This document shows, one piece after another, positions 1 through 19,467 of a stretch of 64,000 bases of DNA (the first letter of the stretch is position 1; each line of letters starts with the position of its first letter). The stretch is from Ecdyonurus torrentis. Lineage: Eukaryota > Arthropoda > Insecta > Ephemeroptera > Heptageniidae. A program made the translations under genes and the position numbers. Below the pieces are notes generated by a model. That model did not search any database and was not told where the DNA came from. It saw nothing but the letters and a program-made list of their open reading frames with translations. The DNA lies in assembly GCA_949318235.1 (NCBI GenBank), contig OX439131.1:28540489-28604488 (forward strand), in the 5' to 3' direction.

Positions 1-514
1 TTCCTCCAGCAACTGAGATATTTTATTGTACAATATTTTTTGAATTGTATACAACTTTTAAAATTCTTTGAGCTTGAGATAAAAACAATAATAAATATTA
101 TAATTATATGCTTAATTTTAAAAATAATATTTGTCACCTAATGTTATTAAAATATTTGTATTGATAACTGAAAACAATAAACATATATAATATGTATTTG
201 AAACATAGTATTTTTAAGTTTTATTTTATTATTTATCATTACCTATTATTACTATATAATAATAATGATACACATGCAGAATTTTTCCCAGAAATCCTAA
301 CATATAAGTTCAAAACTTATTAAACATTGCATGAATTGTACCAAATTAACAATCAATTATTTAATTGATGAAGCAATCAAATGAAAAGCTGTCAATAATA
401 CTAGCACATATTTTGTTTGGAATAGGATAAACAGAAATTTTTATTTTTAAATGTAAAAACTTTTATTTTTATATTTTATTTTTGATTTTTTATTGCATTG
501 TTTATTACATTTTC
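1..514. other. AT-rich flank, 3' side of the protease gene
   Basis: No coding exon is visible here. A reverse-strand AATAAA (tttatt at 501-506) lies just past the protease stop codon and is a plausible polyadenylation signal. The rest is AT-rich sequence with no recognisable repeat structure. Confidence 0.5.
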
Positions 515-2968
515 TTATGGTCTTGGTGCTGGTCCTCCATTAGTAAATATCCAGTCAACGTATTCGGTGACACGAGTGAATCCACTAGGGATACCACTCT
601 CACATCCTGAGCCTGACACATAAGACACGACGCCAACCTGAGTGCGCACGCCATCAGCTTCCGTAACTGTTAAAGGACCACCAGAATCGCCCTATATGGT
701 GTAAAAAAAATACACATTGTTGTTAACAAATAATAATTGTTATATAAGAAACTAATAATGGTTTTGTAAAGCATATCTTGTATTTTTTATTTATTTATTT
801 TTCTTCTCATTCAAGTATTATGAACCTAACATGATATGATACTATCGTAAGAGTTTTTATTTTTATTTATTAATTTTTTTTATGAATTTATTTATAAACC
901 TACAAGACATGGTCCATTCAATCCTCCATTGGTGTCAACGCAAAGTTGAGTGTCAGGTAGAGTACCCCAGATTAAACTGCATTCTGCGTTTGATATTATG
1001 TTGACTAGCGTGTATTGCAAATCATCAGCAATTGAAGGACTCGCTAAAATATAAATAATCATGATTGTTGATTGTTATTAATTAATTGCGCTTAATGTTG
1101 GCTGTGCATTATATTTTCATTTGTTACCATCAGTTTCTATTCCCCAACCGCTGACTGTTGCTACTTCTCCCGCAAAATCACCAGCAGATGCACTTGCGAG
1201 TCTGATCAGACCAATGCGATCTGAAATTTTAGTTCAATTCATGTTTTTATTATAATAATAACAAATTTAAGTTACACTAGAGTGCACAAGTTACACATTC
1301 AATTATTTTTTTTTCTGTAGATACCCATTAAAATTAAATTAAATTTCTTTTATTTATGTAAATAAATAATAAATGTATGTAGAAAACTAAATCCTAATTT
1401 CTTTGGATAAGCAATTTATTTTCTTAATTATTGGAGTTAAATACTCGAGCATTATGGAACTACAATTTTGGTTACCTGTTAGCGTGACAGCTTCTGGCAG
1501 CTTCACAAGACCAATGTCATTGAGAAGCTGACCACCATTGTAATCTTCATGAGTAACTTCTACGTTGGAGATGACAAGCACGCGACCAGCTTCAACTGGG
1601 TCGTTCACTCGTAAAGCACCCAAGTAAACCTCAAAAGACCTAACTCTGCAATAACATTTAAATTTAAATATTCATGCTTTAATGCTACTGATTGTATCTC
1701 AAATAAATAAATAAAAATACTGATTGTATATAGTTTCTTAATTTAAAAATGAAATGATCTATATTTAAATTTATTTATAAGTATAAATCGTATAGATGCA
1801 TATGTATTATTGATCATGCAAAAAAAAAAAAATAAAATAAATAAATAATTATATCAAAGGAATGCGCTTTCTTGGTGATCTTTTTAATACTTTATCTATT
1901 CGTATAAAAATTTGAAATGGGATATAATATATTTAACTAGTATATATCACAGTAAACAAAAGTTATTTTAACATTGCATTTATTACTCAATATTAAAGCT
2001 GGAATTTATGCATATGAAAAATTTTGCTGCACAACATTATATACTTTATCTATCTAAAACTCTTTAAATTTTTAGTAGATGTAATCTAGTACTATTAATA
2101 TAATATATACCTTTGCGTGCAATGCGCAGCAGAGAGCACGACGTCCTGAGTAATCAGTGAACCTCCGCAGAAGAAAGAGCCATCCATGAACATGCCAACT
2201 TGGAAGGGTAAATCTCCAGCAGCGGCCAGAGTTCCACCAATAATACGACCTCTTGTGACTGCATTTATTGTGAACATATTTTATATTTGAGAGAGTAGAG
2301 GATCATATCTATACTATATTACTATGTGAATTAATAGTTACTTTTTAATTTTTTTATTTAAAAAAATATTGAAAGTAATATGATGTTGTTTACTATTTTA
2401 GTTATTATAATTGCAATATAATAAAAGAAATCGATTTGAATATTCAAAAAAGGGAGTGTTGATTCAAATAAAAGTGATCCGTAAAATTAATGGATTTTTT
2501 AAAAAGTTTTTTTTTTATAAAATCTAGAACAGAGGAAGAAAGCAACGAATGCAGCTCTTCAAAGTGAATATTAATTAAAAGTTATAATATTAGTGTTTAA
2601 ATAACTCTTATTGTTTTTAGTATAATCACACAACTTACCTTCTTCAAGAGGTGCGCGTTGTGCGATGTGAACTTTCTGAGGTTTCAGATTTGTCCATTTT
2701 ATCGAAGGTGCAGCCTGTAAAAACACAATAAAAAAATGTATATTATGCAGTCTGTTATATATTTATAATATCAGTAAAAATAAACAATTTCTTCTTTATA
2801 ATCACAAAATGTGGTCATACAATTAAATTAACTAATACACATTAATACATATTTTTTTATAATTCTTTATTATATTTCGATCTCTACAATAAAAGATTGG
2901 AACTGGGATCGTAAATTATATACCTGCGCTGCAGCGATAAGTGCACACAGAAGGATGGCGAACTTCAT
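515..2968 (-). CDS. chymotrypsin-like serine protease (S1A, brachyurin-like)
   Basis: Secreted S1A endopeptidase zymogen, most likely a digestive enzyme. Seven exons on the reverse strand: 2924-2968, 2639-2714, 2111-2258, 1476-1645, 1128-1220, 904-1043 and 515-691. They join in frame to 282 aa. Residues 1-15 (MKFAILLCALIAAAQ) are a signal peptide encoded by exon 1. A propeptide ends at TRGR, followed by the mature N-terminus IIGG. The catalytic triad is visible: His in LSAAHC, Asp in NDIGLVKL and Ser in GDSGGP. All intron borders are GT-AG. The S1 pocket reads NGPCLGDSGG, which puts Gly at chymotrypsin position 189, and IPSGFTRV, which suggests Ser at 226. That argues against trypsin specificity and for chymotrypsin- or brachyurin-like cleavage. 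The stop follows a short proline-containing tail (APRP). Start choice: the only ATG that yields a signal peptide. The substrate is inferred. Confidence 0.93.
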
Positions 2969-4609
2969 GGTTACTATACTGTACTACAAATTATCTTTTA
3001 TGCTCTCTGCTAGTAATTTATACAAAAACCATGATCACTTAATATCTTTTATGTTCGTTCTCAATGGACCCAAAATATTGCAATCATATCACACATCATT
3101 TTCGTACTCCAGTCGTATTATATATGATGTCAAAAATTGATTACAAGCTTAAGATTATGATTATAATTTAAAAGAAGTTATCTTATAATTTGATCGCAAA
3201 CATTAAAAGTGTAAACGTTCTTTGAAACGAGAAAAAAAAAATAAAGTGAATGACATTAAACTACAACTGCTACTATACTATAATTGATAAGATAAAGAGG
3301 CATGTAAGAAGCGCGCGCCTAAAACATACAAACTATGATTTAAATTTTAACTATATATATTTAAATTAGAGTACTATTATGAATGCTACGCGAATGAATG
3401 CTAAAACTTATTTCGATTATATATAAATAATTAATATAGTAAATAAATGTTTTTTTTATATATATTATATCTAGGTAGAAATTATATCATGCAATGTGAG
3501 TATACGTACTACCAATTTGTATTTGCTTGTAAATTTCCTGGTTTTGGGTTTAACTCTAATAGTAAAAAAATATATATATTATATATTTTTCCTACTGCTT
3601 ATACAATTACGCAGTAAGTTGTTCTAGTTATTATAATAAGAAATTTTATTAACCTAAATGAAAATAATTATTATCATGAATACCTAGTTGGATTAATTAC
3701 AGTAATATAGGGAAGGATGATTATTTAATAGTAATAATAATAATTAATAATATTAACTTTAACATTAACTATACAGTAATACAAAAAGCCATTGCCGATA
3801 AGGATGACTTTTAATAATGTAAGTAAAAAAATTGCAATATAGAATTCTAATATTTCTTTCACTAGAGAAGCAACATTGCTGCCATTTAAAAAATAAAATT
3901 ATGCAATTAATTTTTTAAACAAAATCAAAAATCGGGCAAATTAATTTTTTTAGTCAAAAAGGTATTTTATAATGCATTATGAACACATTATACTCGCATT
4001 TCTTTAGTTTTGGGAGGACTGGTAACCATGCCAGGATCCCTTTAACAAAATCACTTATGTAGTTTTTATTTAGCACGTATATACGGTATTCAAATTTATG
4101 ATCCTCTATATATCTAGTCTATATTAAATGTGTTTATTTGCAGTCTAATAAAAATATGCATTTTTTAAAATTAGTTTTAGGTATATTTTTGCAATATCAT
4201 ATTGATGAAACGCATTCATTTATCCTATACCTTATTATGAAAAAGGTATACGAATTATACGCTGGTACGGTGAAATTGATACGCTATAGCAAATAGGAGG
4301 CTACTTATAAGATCAAATTATCAAATTATCAATGCTGTTAGCTGATAAAGGTAAGATTGAGTTTTGTGCAGTAATATTCTATTATCTACATGAGAACAAC
4401 CAAATTATTATATAGTTAGCAAAAGTTATAATTTTTATAATAAATATATAAGTTTTAAGATTAATTTATATTTTCATTATATGGAGTGTTATTAAAAAAA
4501 TATTTAAGGTTCATACTTTGTTTACCTCTTTATTAACTCCAGAACAAACAACTGTCAAATGTAAAAGTGCGTATATACATTACATTACCCAAAACGCACA
4601 CCCAGCAAT

Positions 4610-4834
4610 CATGGTAATTGTACTATATAGTTATCGGCATGCTTGCCGCAATTATCGGCAGGTGTTTGTTGCTTTTTTATAATACGTTCCACTCATTTGA
4701 GAGTTTTGAAATTTTTTACACAAAAATAATTGCTTAAGAATCTCTTTTGTGCTAAAATTTTAGCGCCCTTAAATTAGTGGAAGGTATTTAAAAAAATACA
4801 ACTGCCGATAACTACCGTTTAGTACAATTACCAT
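4610..4834. mobile_element. MITE with about 30-bp terminal inverted repeats
   Basis: The left end, starting CATGGTAATTGTACTA, is matched by its reverse complement at the right end. Both are followed inward by AGTTATCGGC. The interior is AT-rich and non-coding. The terminal repeats and small size indicate a non-autonomous DNA transposon; I cannot assign the superfamily. Confidence 0.75.
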
Positions 4835-5076
4835 GCTATTTTTTTTATTACTTAAAGTTGAATCAAGGTTCAAAGTGGCTACTAAAATATAGTAAAAGAT
4901 TCAGTCATGTCCATTGGATTCACTGTCCAGCTAAAGAGAAGCTGTGCGCTGGAAATGTCGCATATTTTATTGCTGTCCACAGAGAGCACCGTGTTGATAA
5001 TACGAAACTTTTCACGTCTTTTCGTCATAGATTTACAAGTCCAACACTGAAATCAATCAATTGGAAGCATTGCAGT

Positions 5077-5202
5077 AAAAAATGAAATTGTATTGGCTTA
5101 TGGCCATTCAATGCAATCAGATGGAGATTTCAGTTGAGGCAAAACTCTATCTAAATACATGTTATTCCCATATGCCAATAGAATTTCATTTTTTTTTTTT
5201 GA
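5077..5202. repeat. imperfect inverted repeat
   Basis: AAAAAATGAAATTGTATTGG near 5077 is mirrored by CCAATAGAATTTCATTTTTT at the other end. This suggests a decayed foldback element about 126 bp long. No coding content is evident. Confidence 0.45.
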
Positions 5203-6122
5203 ATGACTGTACAGTTATCATCACTAAACCAATCAATGCATCTATCTAAATAATTCAATTGCATTATTTAAATACTACAGTATATATATTATGTATGTTA
5301 AAACTGTATAGTATGTTGAAAAAACTAGGCTGTATAGGATTTTACAACAAATTGCTATCATTTCATTAATAACAATTATATTATATTTTCTGCGTTTGAA
5401 TTCATTATTATATTTTGCGTATATTTTGTAGTTAGACTTTTTGCTCAACAATATATTAATTAATTATGGGCTGGGTTTCTCTCAGCCATCACATTCTTCC
5501 AACACTGCGGGCCACTATTAAACTCACGCTACCCCACTTTCTATTATTATTAATAATTATTACTATTAATTTTATAATTACTGCAAGAACGAACCTTACA
5601 GACACTTTGGCCATTTTCATCTCCATTATTTATTTTATAAAATATAATATACTATTGTATATAATAGAACTTAATAGTATACTAATGCAAGCTGTAATAT
5701 TCGTAGACATATCTGAAAGTTTTTCGTACATAAATAAGTACGCATTATTTTAATTTGATTACTATAATTAATTCAATTAATAAATTTGGTTACGTACTTG
5801 TATTTCCAGATTGATGCGATGAAATAATTGCTCTTGAATCCACACAATAATAATCATTTCTTCTTCTATCAAAGCATGCAATGCTCTAAACATGATATAG
5901 TCGATTCTCTTTTCCCTACAATATCTTTCTTACTATCCACCCAGATAAATATTTCTTGCCCCAGAAAAGATATGATTATTCCCCAAAATATGTAAAATGT
6001 TATACATAAAAAAACAACCCTTTTTTAAAAGTGTGCTATATTTAAAATTAAGAACAGATTGAGATAAAACATTGAATACATTAAATGTATTTATTATATT
6101 AAATATCTATATAATAATTAAA

Positions 6123-6416
6123 TTATGGTATGATAGATGAAAAAATACACAAAAATCTTATAAAAGGAATTGCACCCATAGTTGCTGCCTCGTAGTTATC
6201 CTTATGAATTGCACTTTGCATAAAATAAAGCTGTTTCGTAGAATGAATTAAACACACACAAGCTAGTAAAACAGCAAGAAAAATGAACCAAGCGCATATT
6301 ATATTTCTCACAAAATCTAGAAAAGGTTCATAAAAAGACCAAATATAAATAAAATATACCATATATGAACCAAATATACGTTCAGAAAAGAGAAAAGGTG
6401 CTAATGAGGATTTCAT
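6123..6416 (-). CDS. hypothetical small membrane protein (97 aa, uncertain)
   Basis: Single open frame with an insect-like start context (AACAATGAAA). The predicted protein is hydrophobic. It has one long or two short membrane-spanning stretches between residues 15 and 60, then a short polar segment and a second hydrophobic C-terminal part. I recognise no family. AT-rich DNA readily gives open frames rich in Phe, Ile and Leu, so this may be noise. No splice partners or promoter motifs support it. Confidence 0.2.
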   Translation of the reverse strand: MKSSLAPFLFSERIFGSYMVYFIYIWSFYEPFLDFVRNIICAWFIFLAVLLACVCLIHSTKQLYFMQSAIHKDNYEAATMGAIPFIRFLCIFSSIIP

Positions 6417-6779
6417 TGTTAAAGTTGACTTTGTTAACTTTGATTTTTTTTTTTTATAAAATAAATATTTAAAATATTAAATGCATTGACTATATTATCC
6501 ACTCTAGTCTCTATTAGTCTCTTTCAGTATATATTTTACTCAAAGTAACGATAACTATATTTCATAAATATATTTGATAATTAAATGCAGTTACTTAAAA
6601 TATTGATTTATTATTTATTGAGCTATAGAACAGGAAAAAGCACATTGCATATTATTTTACTTGTATAATATGTATATACTATACACTGTATGAACTGCCT
6701 GGTCAATAATAAAATCTTATTCTTCAAGATAAATAACACACAATACAACATTGGATTTTTTTCAATATATGTTTATATA

Positions 6780-6790
<11 letters not shown>

Positions 6791-6817
<27 letters not shown>
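6791..6817. repeat. (TA)n microsatellite
   Basis: Uninterrupted alternating T/A run in the intergenic region. Confidence 0.9.
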
Positions 6818-6821
<4 letters not shown>

Positions 6822-7270
6822 CACATAATTAGGTTAATAATACATTTTTAAATCGTTTTTATACATTTTTAATTATTTTAATAATAAAAAACTTGTATAA
6901 ATTGATATTAACTGCAATTTTATTTCGAATAAGACTTTAAATACATTTTAGTCCAATATTTCAAAAATGTAAAAAAAAATTAATCAAATAAAGATACATT
7001 TATTATAATGTAAAGCGACGTTTTATTCCATACTTTTTATTTACCACAGAGTACAAAAATATTAGAGCATTGAAAATATTTAGGATTTTTATAGTCAAGT
7101 AGATTAAGTTTAACTATACAGTACACGACATCGTGTAGAACTATTTATATAGCCCTTCACCTACTCGAATTAATTTTTTTTTTAAGTATCATTTAATACA
7201 GTACGTATTTAATGATATTTTTAGAATTATTTGAAGGTAAAATAACATTGAATTTGTGATAGCTGTATAC

Positions 7271-14230
<6,960 letters not shown>

Positions 14231-15190
14231 TTCGTCCCCGTAATAAAAAAAACTAAAAAAGGATTCTAATAAATCCTAACAATGCTGTTGCGATTGAATT
14301 CAATACTAAACTGACCTAAACTTTTGATACTATCGATAATAATTATGCAGTCATTAAGAACCAAAAAAATTCAACCTTGCCGGTAGACTGATTTACATCC
14401 TACATGATTATACTTACGTAAGTTTTATTTTTTATTTTATTTTTTTCTTGGTCCTTTAATATAATACATATTGACAAATTTATTTCCGTGAGTTCTTAAT
14501 AGCGTATTATAGTTCGTAACGTTTTAAATTTATATTGCCATAAAAAATTGTTTCAGACATATGTTTTTTCAATCTATTATTTTATTCTATGATCTGTTTT
14601 TGTGTAACTTTTATATCAATTAATAGATTTAAAAAAAAAATGATTACTTGTTATATTTTTAAAACTTATTGATTTGTTATATTTTAAAGTGATTATATCA
14701 CAATATTTAGGTAATTATTTACAAATAATTAAGGTTGGAATATGCATTAAAATTTAGTTTTTATATATTCATTTAATTTCTCAATTTCCTACAATTTCAA
14801 CATGTGAAATAGTTGTACGTATAGTATACAGATTTTTATTACAGGAAATATGAGTATTATTTATTATTAAAGTACAATTAAGCAATATACGGTACAATTA
14901 GGTAATTCCATATTGCAGTTGGTAATAAATTTAATTAGCGCGATGTATGTGGATTTTTTTTTTTTTTTTTTTAAATTTGTTTTGTAATAAATTTAATTAG
15001 CGCGATATATGTGAATACTTTTTTTGTTTTTTCAATATATTTATTGTGAAATTTTGCCATGAACGTCATGCGACAATCTCTTAATTTAATCAACAAAGAT
15101 AAATACTCGTCTGCTTTGTGTGTGATAAGAGTATTTGAAATACTATGTATATATTTTAGAAAATAGTTAAATATATTTACAGTGTACAAG
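14231..15190. other. intergenic, divergent promoter region
   Basis: About 960 bp between the divergently transcribed odorant-binding-like gene and the first kinase gene. It must carry both promoters, but I see no unambiguous core elements. A segment reading GTAATAAATTTAATTAGCGC occurs twice, near 14922 and 14985, as an approximate direct duplication with a T-run between the copies. Confidence 0.55.
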
Positions 15191-16799
15191 ATGGATCTCA
15201 ATGTAAATAACTGTCACATTTCTCTAGACGACGTGAAAGAAGTAGCTCAGGTTCAATTTGGATCTGACATTGAAGTAACAAAATATTTAGTTACACGAGC
15301 TTCTCGTCAAGGGTTCACGTCACTTATTCTCCGAGTAGATGCAAGCATTAAAATCCATAAAAAGGTACATTATTATTATACTGTGTATTCTGTACAAACC
15401 TTGATACTTAATATTACTGTACAAAGTTAAATCCTAAATATTTGTTATTATATGATATTACATATATATTACTTATAACTTATAACTTCTATTTACTACT
15501 AACTCTAATAATAATAAAACAAATTAAAAAAAAAACTTTATTACAGTGTTTCGAGGGCTTGACAGCTCTATTATACAAAACATTCACCATAAGCATATTT
15601 TTTTCTGATCCATAGAATTATTATTTGATACCATAGACATATTATATAAAAAAAAAATTATACTTAGGGCAACAGAGCTTGTCTATATTATATAAATTTT
15701 ACAGATTCTGTCATGGAAAATGTTATTATTTGCCTCTACTCTAAGTAAGCAAAATTTTATGACAGAATATGTACAAAAATAGTTACATATTATAATATTT
15801 GAAAATATTTTGCAGGAAATTGATTATAGCTGGATAGCAAAAGTAGAACCAGAAATTCCAGAGCAGCTCAGCAAGGTTCTCGAAGACGAACTTCTTATTC
15901 GTGAAGGTTTGTTCTTCAAAATTGCAGTCCCAATATTGAAAAAGCAATGTCAAAATCTCCCTGTGGTGGAATGTCTACTTGCTAAGCCTAAACTTATATT
16001 TCTTGAAGATCTTAGTGAATATAAACTTGTTGAAAATTTGGAGTATCCACATTTAAAACTCATCCTAGAAAAATTAGCAATACTACATGCAGCATCAGTA
16101 GATATCAACTGGCTCAATATTCTTCCTCATATTAAAAAAGATTGCGTGCTTGAAAGTAAAGGACAAGCATTTAGAATTACATTAGAAGAATCATGTAAAG
16201 CGTGTTCAAAATTTATAGAGAAATATCATCCAAATTTATACCAAAATTTGTTGATTTGGTTAAAAAGTGGCAAAGCGTTTGAAATGATATTAAAATTTCT
16301 TAAACCTGATCCTAAAAAGTTAAATGTATTAACTCATGGAGATTTTTGGACCAATAACATACTTTTTAAATTTAATAATGATAGCAAAGATTTAAAATTC
16401 ATTGATTTTCCTGCCAATAGATATGTGCCACCATCACGTGATATTCAATACTTGCTTTACACTTGTACAAGTAAGAAATTTCGTGCAGAAAATGAAAATG
16501 AATTATTAAAAATTTATGTACGTAATTTTAATTATGTACTAGGATATGAAAAATTGAAAGAGGATGAGTTTTTTCACGAGTATGAATCCAGTCGTTCATT
16601 TGGTATTTGCATGGCTTTAGTATTTCGAACTCTCAGCTTAATTAATGAAAGTTATTACTGTGAAGGTGAAGTGATGGACAGTGAAAAATTTACAGCTTTA
16701 TCTTCAGGTTGGGATGGCATGTTACAAAGATGTGAAATTGATTCCAAATTCAAGTCACAAATACAAGATATTTTAGATGATCTGTTAACGATTGCATAA
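15191..16799 (+). CDS. CHK/EcKinase-like kinase, copy 1
   Basis: Two exons, 15191-15364 and 15816-16799, join at phase 0 to give 385 aa, the usual size for insect CHK-like (ecdysteroid kinase-like, DUF1679-related) proteins. These are cytosolic small-molecule kinases of the choline-kinase fold; members phosphorylate ecdysteroids or are linked to detoxification. The exon-1 part carries the strand motif GFTSLILRV. The catalytic loop is HGDFWTNNILF, with the Brenner-type HGD and Asn present. The metal-binding Asp follows in KFIDFPANRY, then VPPSRDIQYLLY. The usual DFQ or DYQ is DFP here; the Asp itself is intact. AATAAA occurs at 16825. The adjacent same-strand paralog indicates a tandem duplication. 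The substrate is unknown. Confidence 0.88.
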
Positions 16800-17067
16800 A
16801 ATTTTGGCATTTAAAACTTATTGTAATAAATATATTGTGTATTTTTTTTTATAAATTATCATCAATATTAAAAAAAAAAAAATCCTTTATTTAAATGTAA
16901 ACTTTTTATGTGTTGTGTTTTTCTATGTGTTGCTATTTATTTTAGTTGTTATATATTTTTAACCTAATTTTTTTAACAAGAATAGAAAAAATGTATAATT
17001 GTGTATAAATTTAGACAAAAAATAAAACGACGGAAATAAAATATATATTATTACAAATTTCCTTCTT

Positions 17068-17099
<32 letters not shown>

Positions 17100-17424
17100 G
17101 GGGAATAAATGTAATATTTTTATATACTATAATATAAAAAAAAAATTACTAAACTGATATTTTCAGGTTGATTGCTTATTAAAATCAAGATAACATATCT
17201 ATCATCAATGTTATGAACTATATTATTTCTAAAACACTATTGTATTATCATTATACGGTATATATTGCAATATATAGTATTAAATCAAAGTTACACCAGA
17301 GTTGGCGCTGGCTGTTATCTTTCTCTCATTTACAGTGATGTGTCAGCTCAATAGTGAGCCAGGAAGAAGTATTAAAGTATTTATATTTGCTCAATATACA
17401 CCAACACTCTCAAACTAAACAGAA

Positions 17425-17996
17425 ATGTCAGAGTTAAAGGATTGTGTTACTAAAGCAGACGTTACGAAGGCAGTTGAAGTATTATGTGGTCCACATTCTC
17501 AAGTATTGGACTATCAAGTTGTTCCAGCTTCTGCCACAGTGCAGGGTTTCTCATCTCTGATACTTCGAGTTACTGCAAACGTAAACAAAACAAAGGTATG
17601 GAGTTCAAATTTTACTATCATAACAGGAAAAAAAAAAGAAATAAAAAAAAGTTGACATTTATTATTGTATTGTTGGACGATAATATTGTGCTCAAATTAT
17701 GTATATCATATTTATATAATATAATATATATATAGCTATATGCATAATTTTTGCTTCCTTTGTCTGTATTTTGATTTCCTTAATTTCATAGTGTTACAAT
17801 TTCATACATCATAAAACTTTTTATTATCATTATACGTAAATTACAGGGTTTCAATGAGAGTATTACATTCATCGCTAAACGACTTCCTATTGCGCAAGCT
17901 CAACTTGATGTCATGAATGAGTGCGACTTCTTTGAACGTGAGGCAAGTATAGAACTACGTACTACGAGTATAATAAACTATAGCATAAACGTATAT

Positions 17997-18040
<44 letters not shown>

Positions 18041-19173
18041 AGTAAATAGTAGATTTCTTCAAATTTAAAAATTTATATATTATTAATATTATTATGAAGT
18101 GAATAACATATTATTTTAAATTCTTTACAAGATTAATTAAATTATAAGGAAAAGGTCTTTATTGATTTATTATTTCATATATATAAAATTAATCACAGTA
18201 TTTATTATTTACTATTCTATTACAGGTTCTGTATTTCCAAAATGCACGTCCATTGCTTCTTCTTGAAAATCTTCCAATAGTGCACTGCTTGACTGCAAGA
18301 TCTGGTCTAATAATGATGGAAGATTTAACTGCAAGAGGCTTCCGTCTTCTTGCAAATGACATGAATGACTTATCAAAAAATGTTCTCAAGTATCCACATT
18401 TAAAAATGATAATGGAACGATTAGCACGAATGCATGCTGCATCTCTGGATACAGATTGGCTTAAAGTTTTACCTTATTTAAAATATGATGCTTTCCTTGA
18501 AACACGATGTCCATTCATCAATATGTTTAAAAAGGCTTGCAATGCATACGCTGAACTTATCAATGAATTTTATCCTGAAGTTGATAGAAAATACTCAGAT
18601 TGGTTAAAAAGTTCAAATCCATTAGAAATGTTAACTAAACTAATCAAACCACAGTCTGATGAATTAGTTGTATTAGCTCATGGGGATTTTTGGGTTAATA
18701 ATATCATGTTTAAAGAAGACTCAGCCACACGAGTTCCTCTTGATGTAATATTTCTTGATTATCAAATGTGTAGATACGTACCACCTTCCCGTGACATCAT
18801 GAATTTATTATATACTTGCTCAGATAAGAAAACACGCGATGAACATGGAAATTCTCTGCTTGAAACTTATGTTATAAGTTTCAATGAAGCCCTAGGATAC
18901 GAAAGACTTAAAAATGAAGATTTCATGGAAGAATACAAATCAAGTCGTTTCTTTGGACTTTCTGTTGCCCTAGTATTTCGTTCAATGAATTTAATGCCTG
19001 AATTATATCCTGAACAGGGAGAAGAAATGAGTAGTGAAAGGTTCGAAAAAATGTTTTCAGGAGACCAGTTTAATGATTTGCTACAAAAATGTCATAGAAA
19101 TTCCATGTTAGCAGACTTTGTTAAAGAAGTATTGCCACAGCTCATTGATGTTCTTGATTCATTTAACATTTGA
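17425..19173 (+). CDS. CHK/EcKinase-like kinase, copy 2
   Basis: Three exons: 17425-17595, 17847-17942 and 18226-19173, giving 404 aa. Paralog of the gene just upstream, with which it shares VKYPHLK-type and ARMHAAS-type segments and the catalytic core. Here the core reads HGDFWVNNIMF followed by FLDYQMCRYVPPSRD, a fully canonical CHK active site. Exon 2 ends FFERE and exon 3 continues VLYF, the expected family junction. The intron between them starts GCAAGT after GAG, so it is a GC-AG intron. Copy 1 has no intron at this place. AATAAA at 19564 is a likely polyadenylation signal. Probably a cytosolic ATP-dependent small-molecule kinase; the substrate is unknown. Confidence 0.9.
18001..18034. 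repeat. poly-A tract in kinase intron
   Basis: Run of 34 A inside the GC-AG intron of the second CHK gene. Confidence 0.9.
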
Positions 19174-19433
19174 AGTTTTTTTTAAAGTTAGTATGTGTTA
19201 TAGGTTGTCGTTGAAAGGTTCATTGAAATTAAAATGTTGAGCATCTTAGTAACAATAAACTATGATATAATTTTTAGACCTCGTGATCATCAGATAATGG
19301 AGAAAATATTAGCGACATATAAACAATATAATATGCGGTCTTATGATAGAACAATTTTTTCAACATTGCGAAACTCAAATTTGTATAGTGATACTCCCCG
19401 ATTTTTTTCTTATTTGTAGCTGCTTTATCTTTG

Positions 19434-19467
<34 letters not shown>

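Larger units (their letters stand above)
2969..7270. other. intergenic region with small transposons
   Basis: About 4.3 kb separates the two reverse-strand genes. It contains the foldback element at 4610-4834, an imperfect inverted repeat near 5077-5202, a (TA)n run near 6791-6817 and one weak open frame at 6123-6416. The rest is AT-rich with no exon-like structure. The upstream region of the protease (just above 2968) should carry its promoter, but I see no unambiguous core motif. Confidence 0.5.

Noticed and set aside
15547..15624. Possible extra exon in the first kinase (after an acceptor at 15546)
   Set aside because: It runs into a TAG before any donor and does not resemble the paralog. 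Direct joining of 15364 to 15816 gives the expected family sequence.
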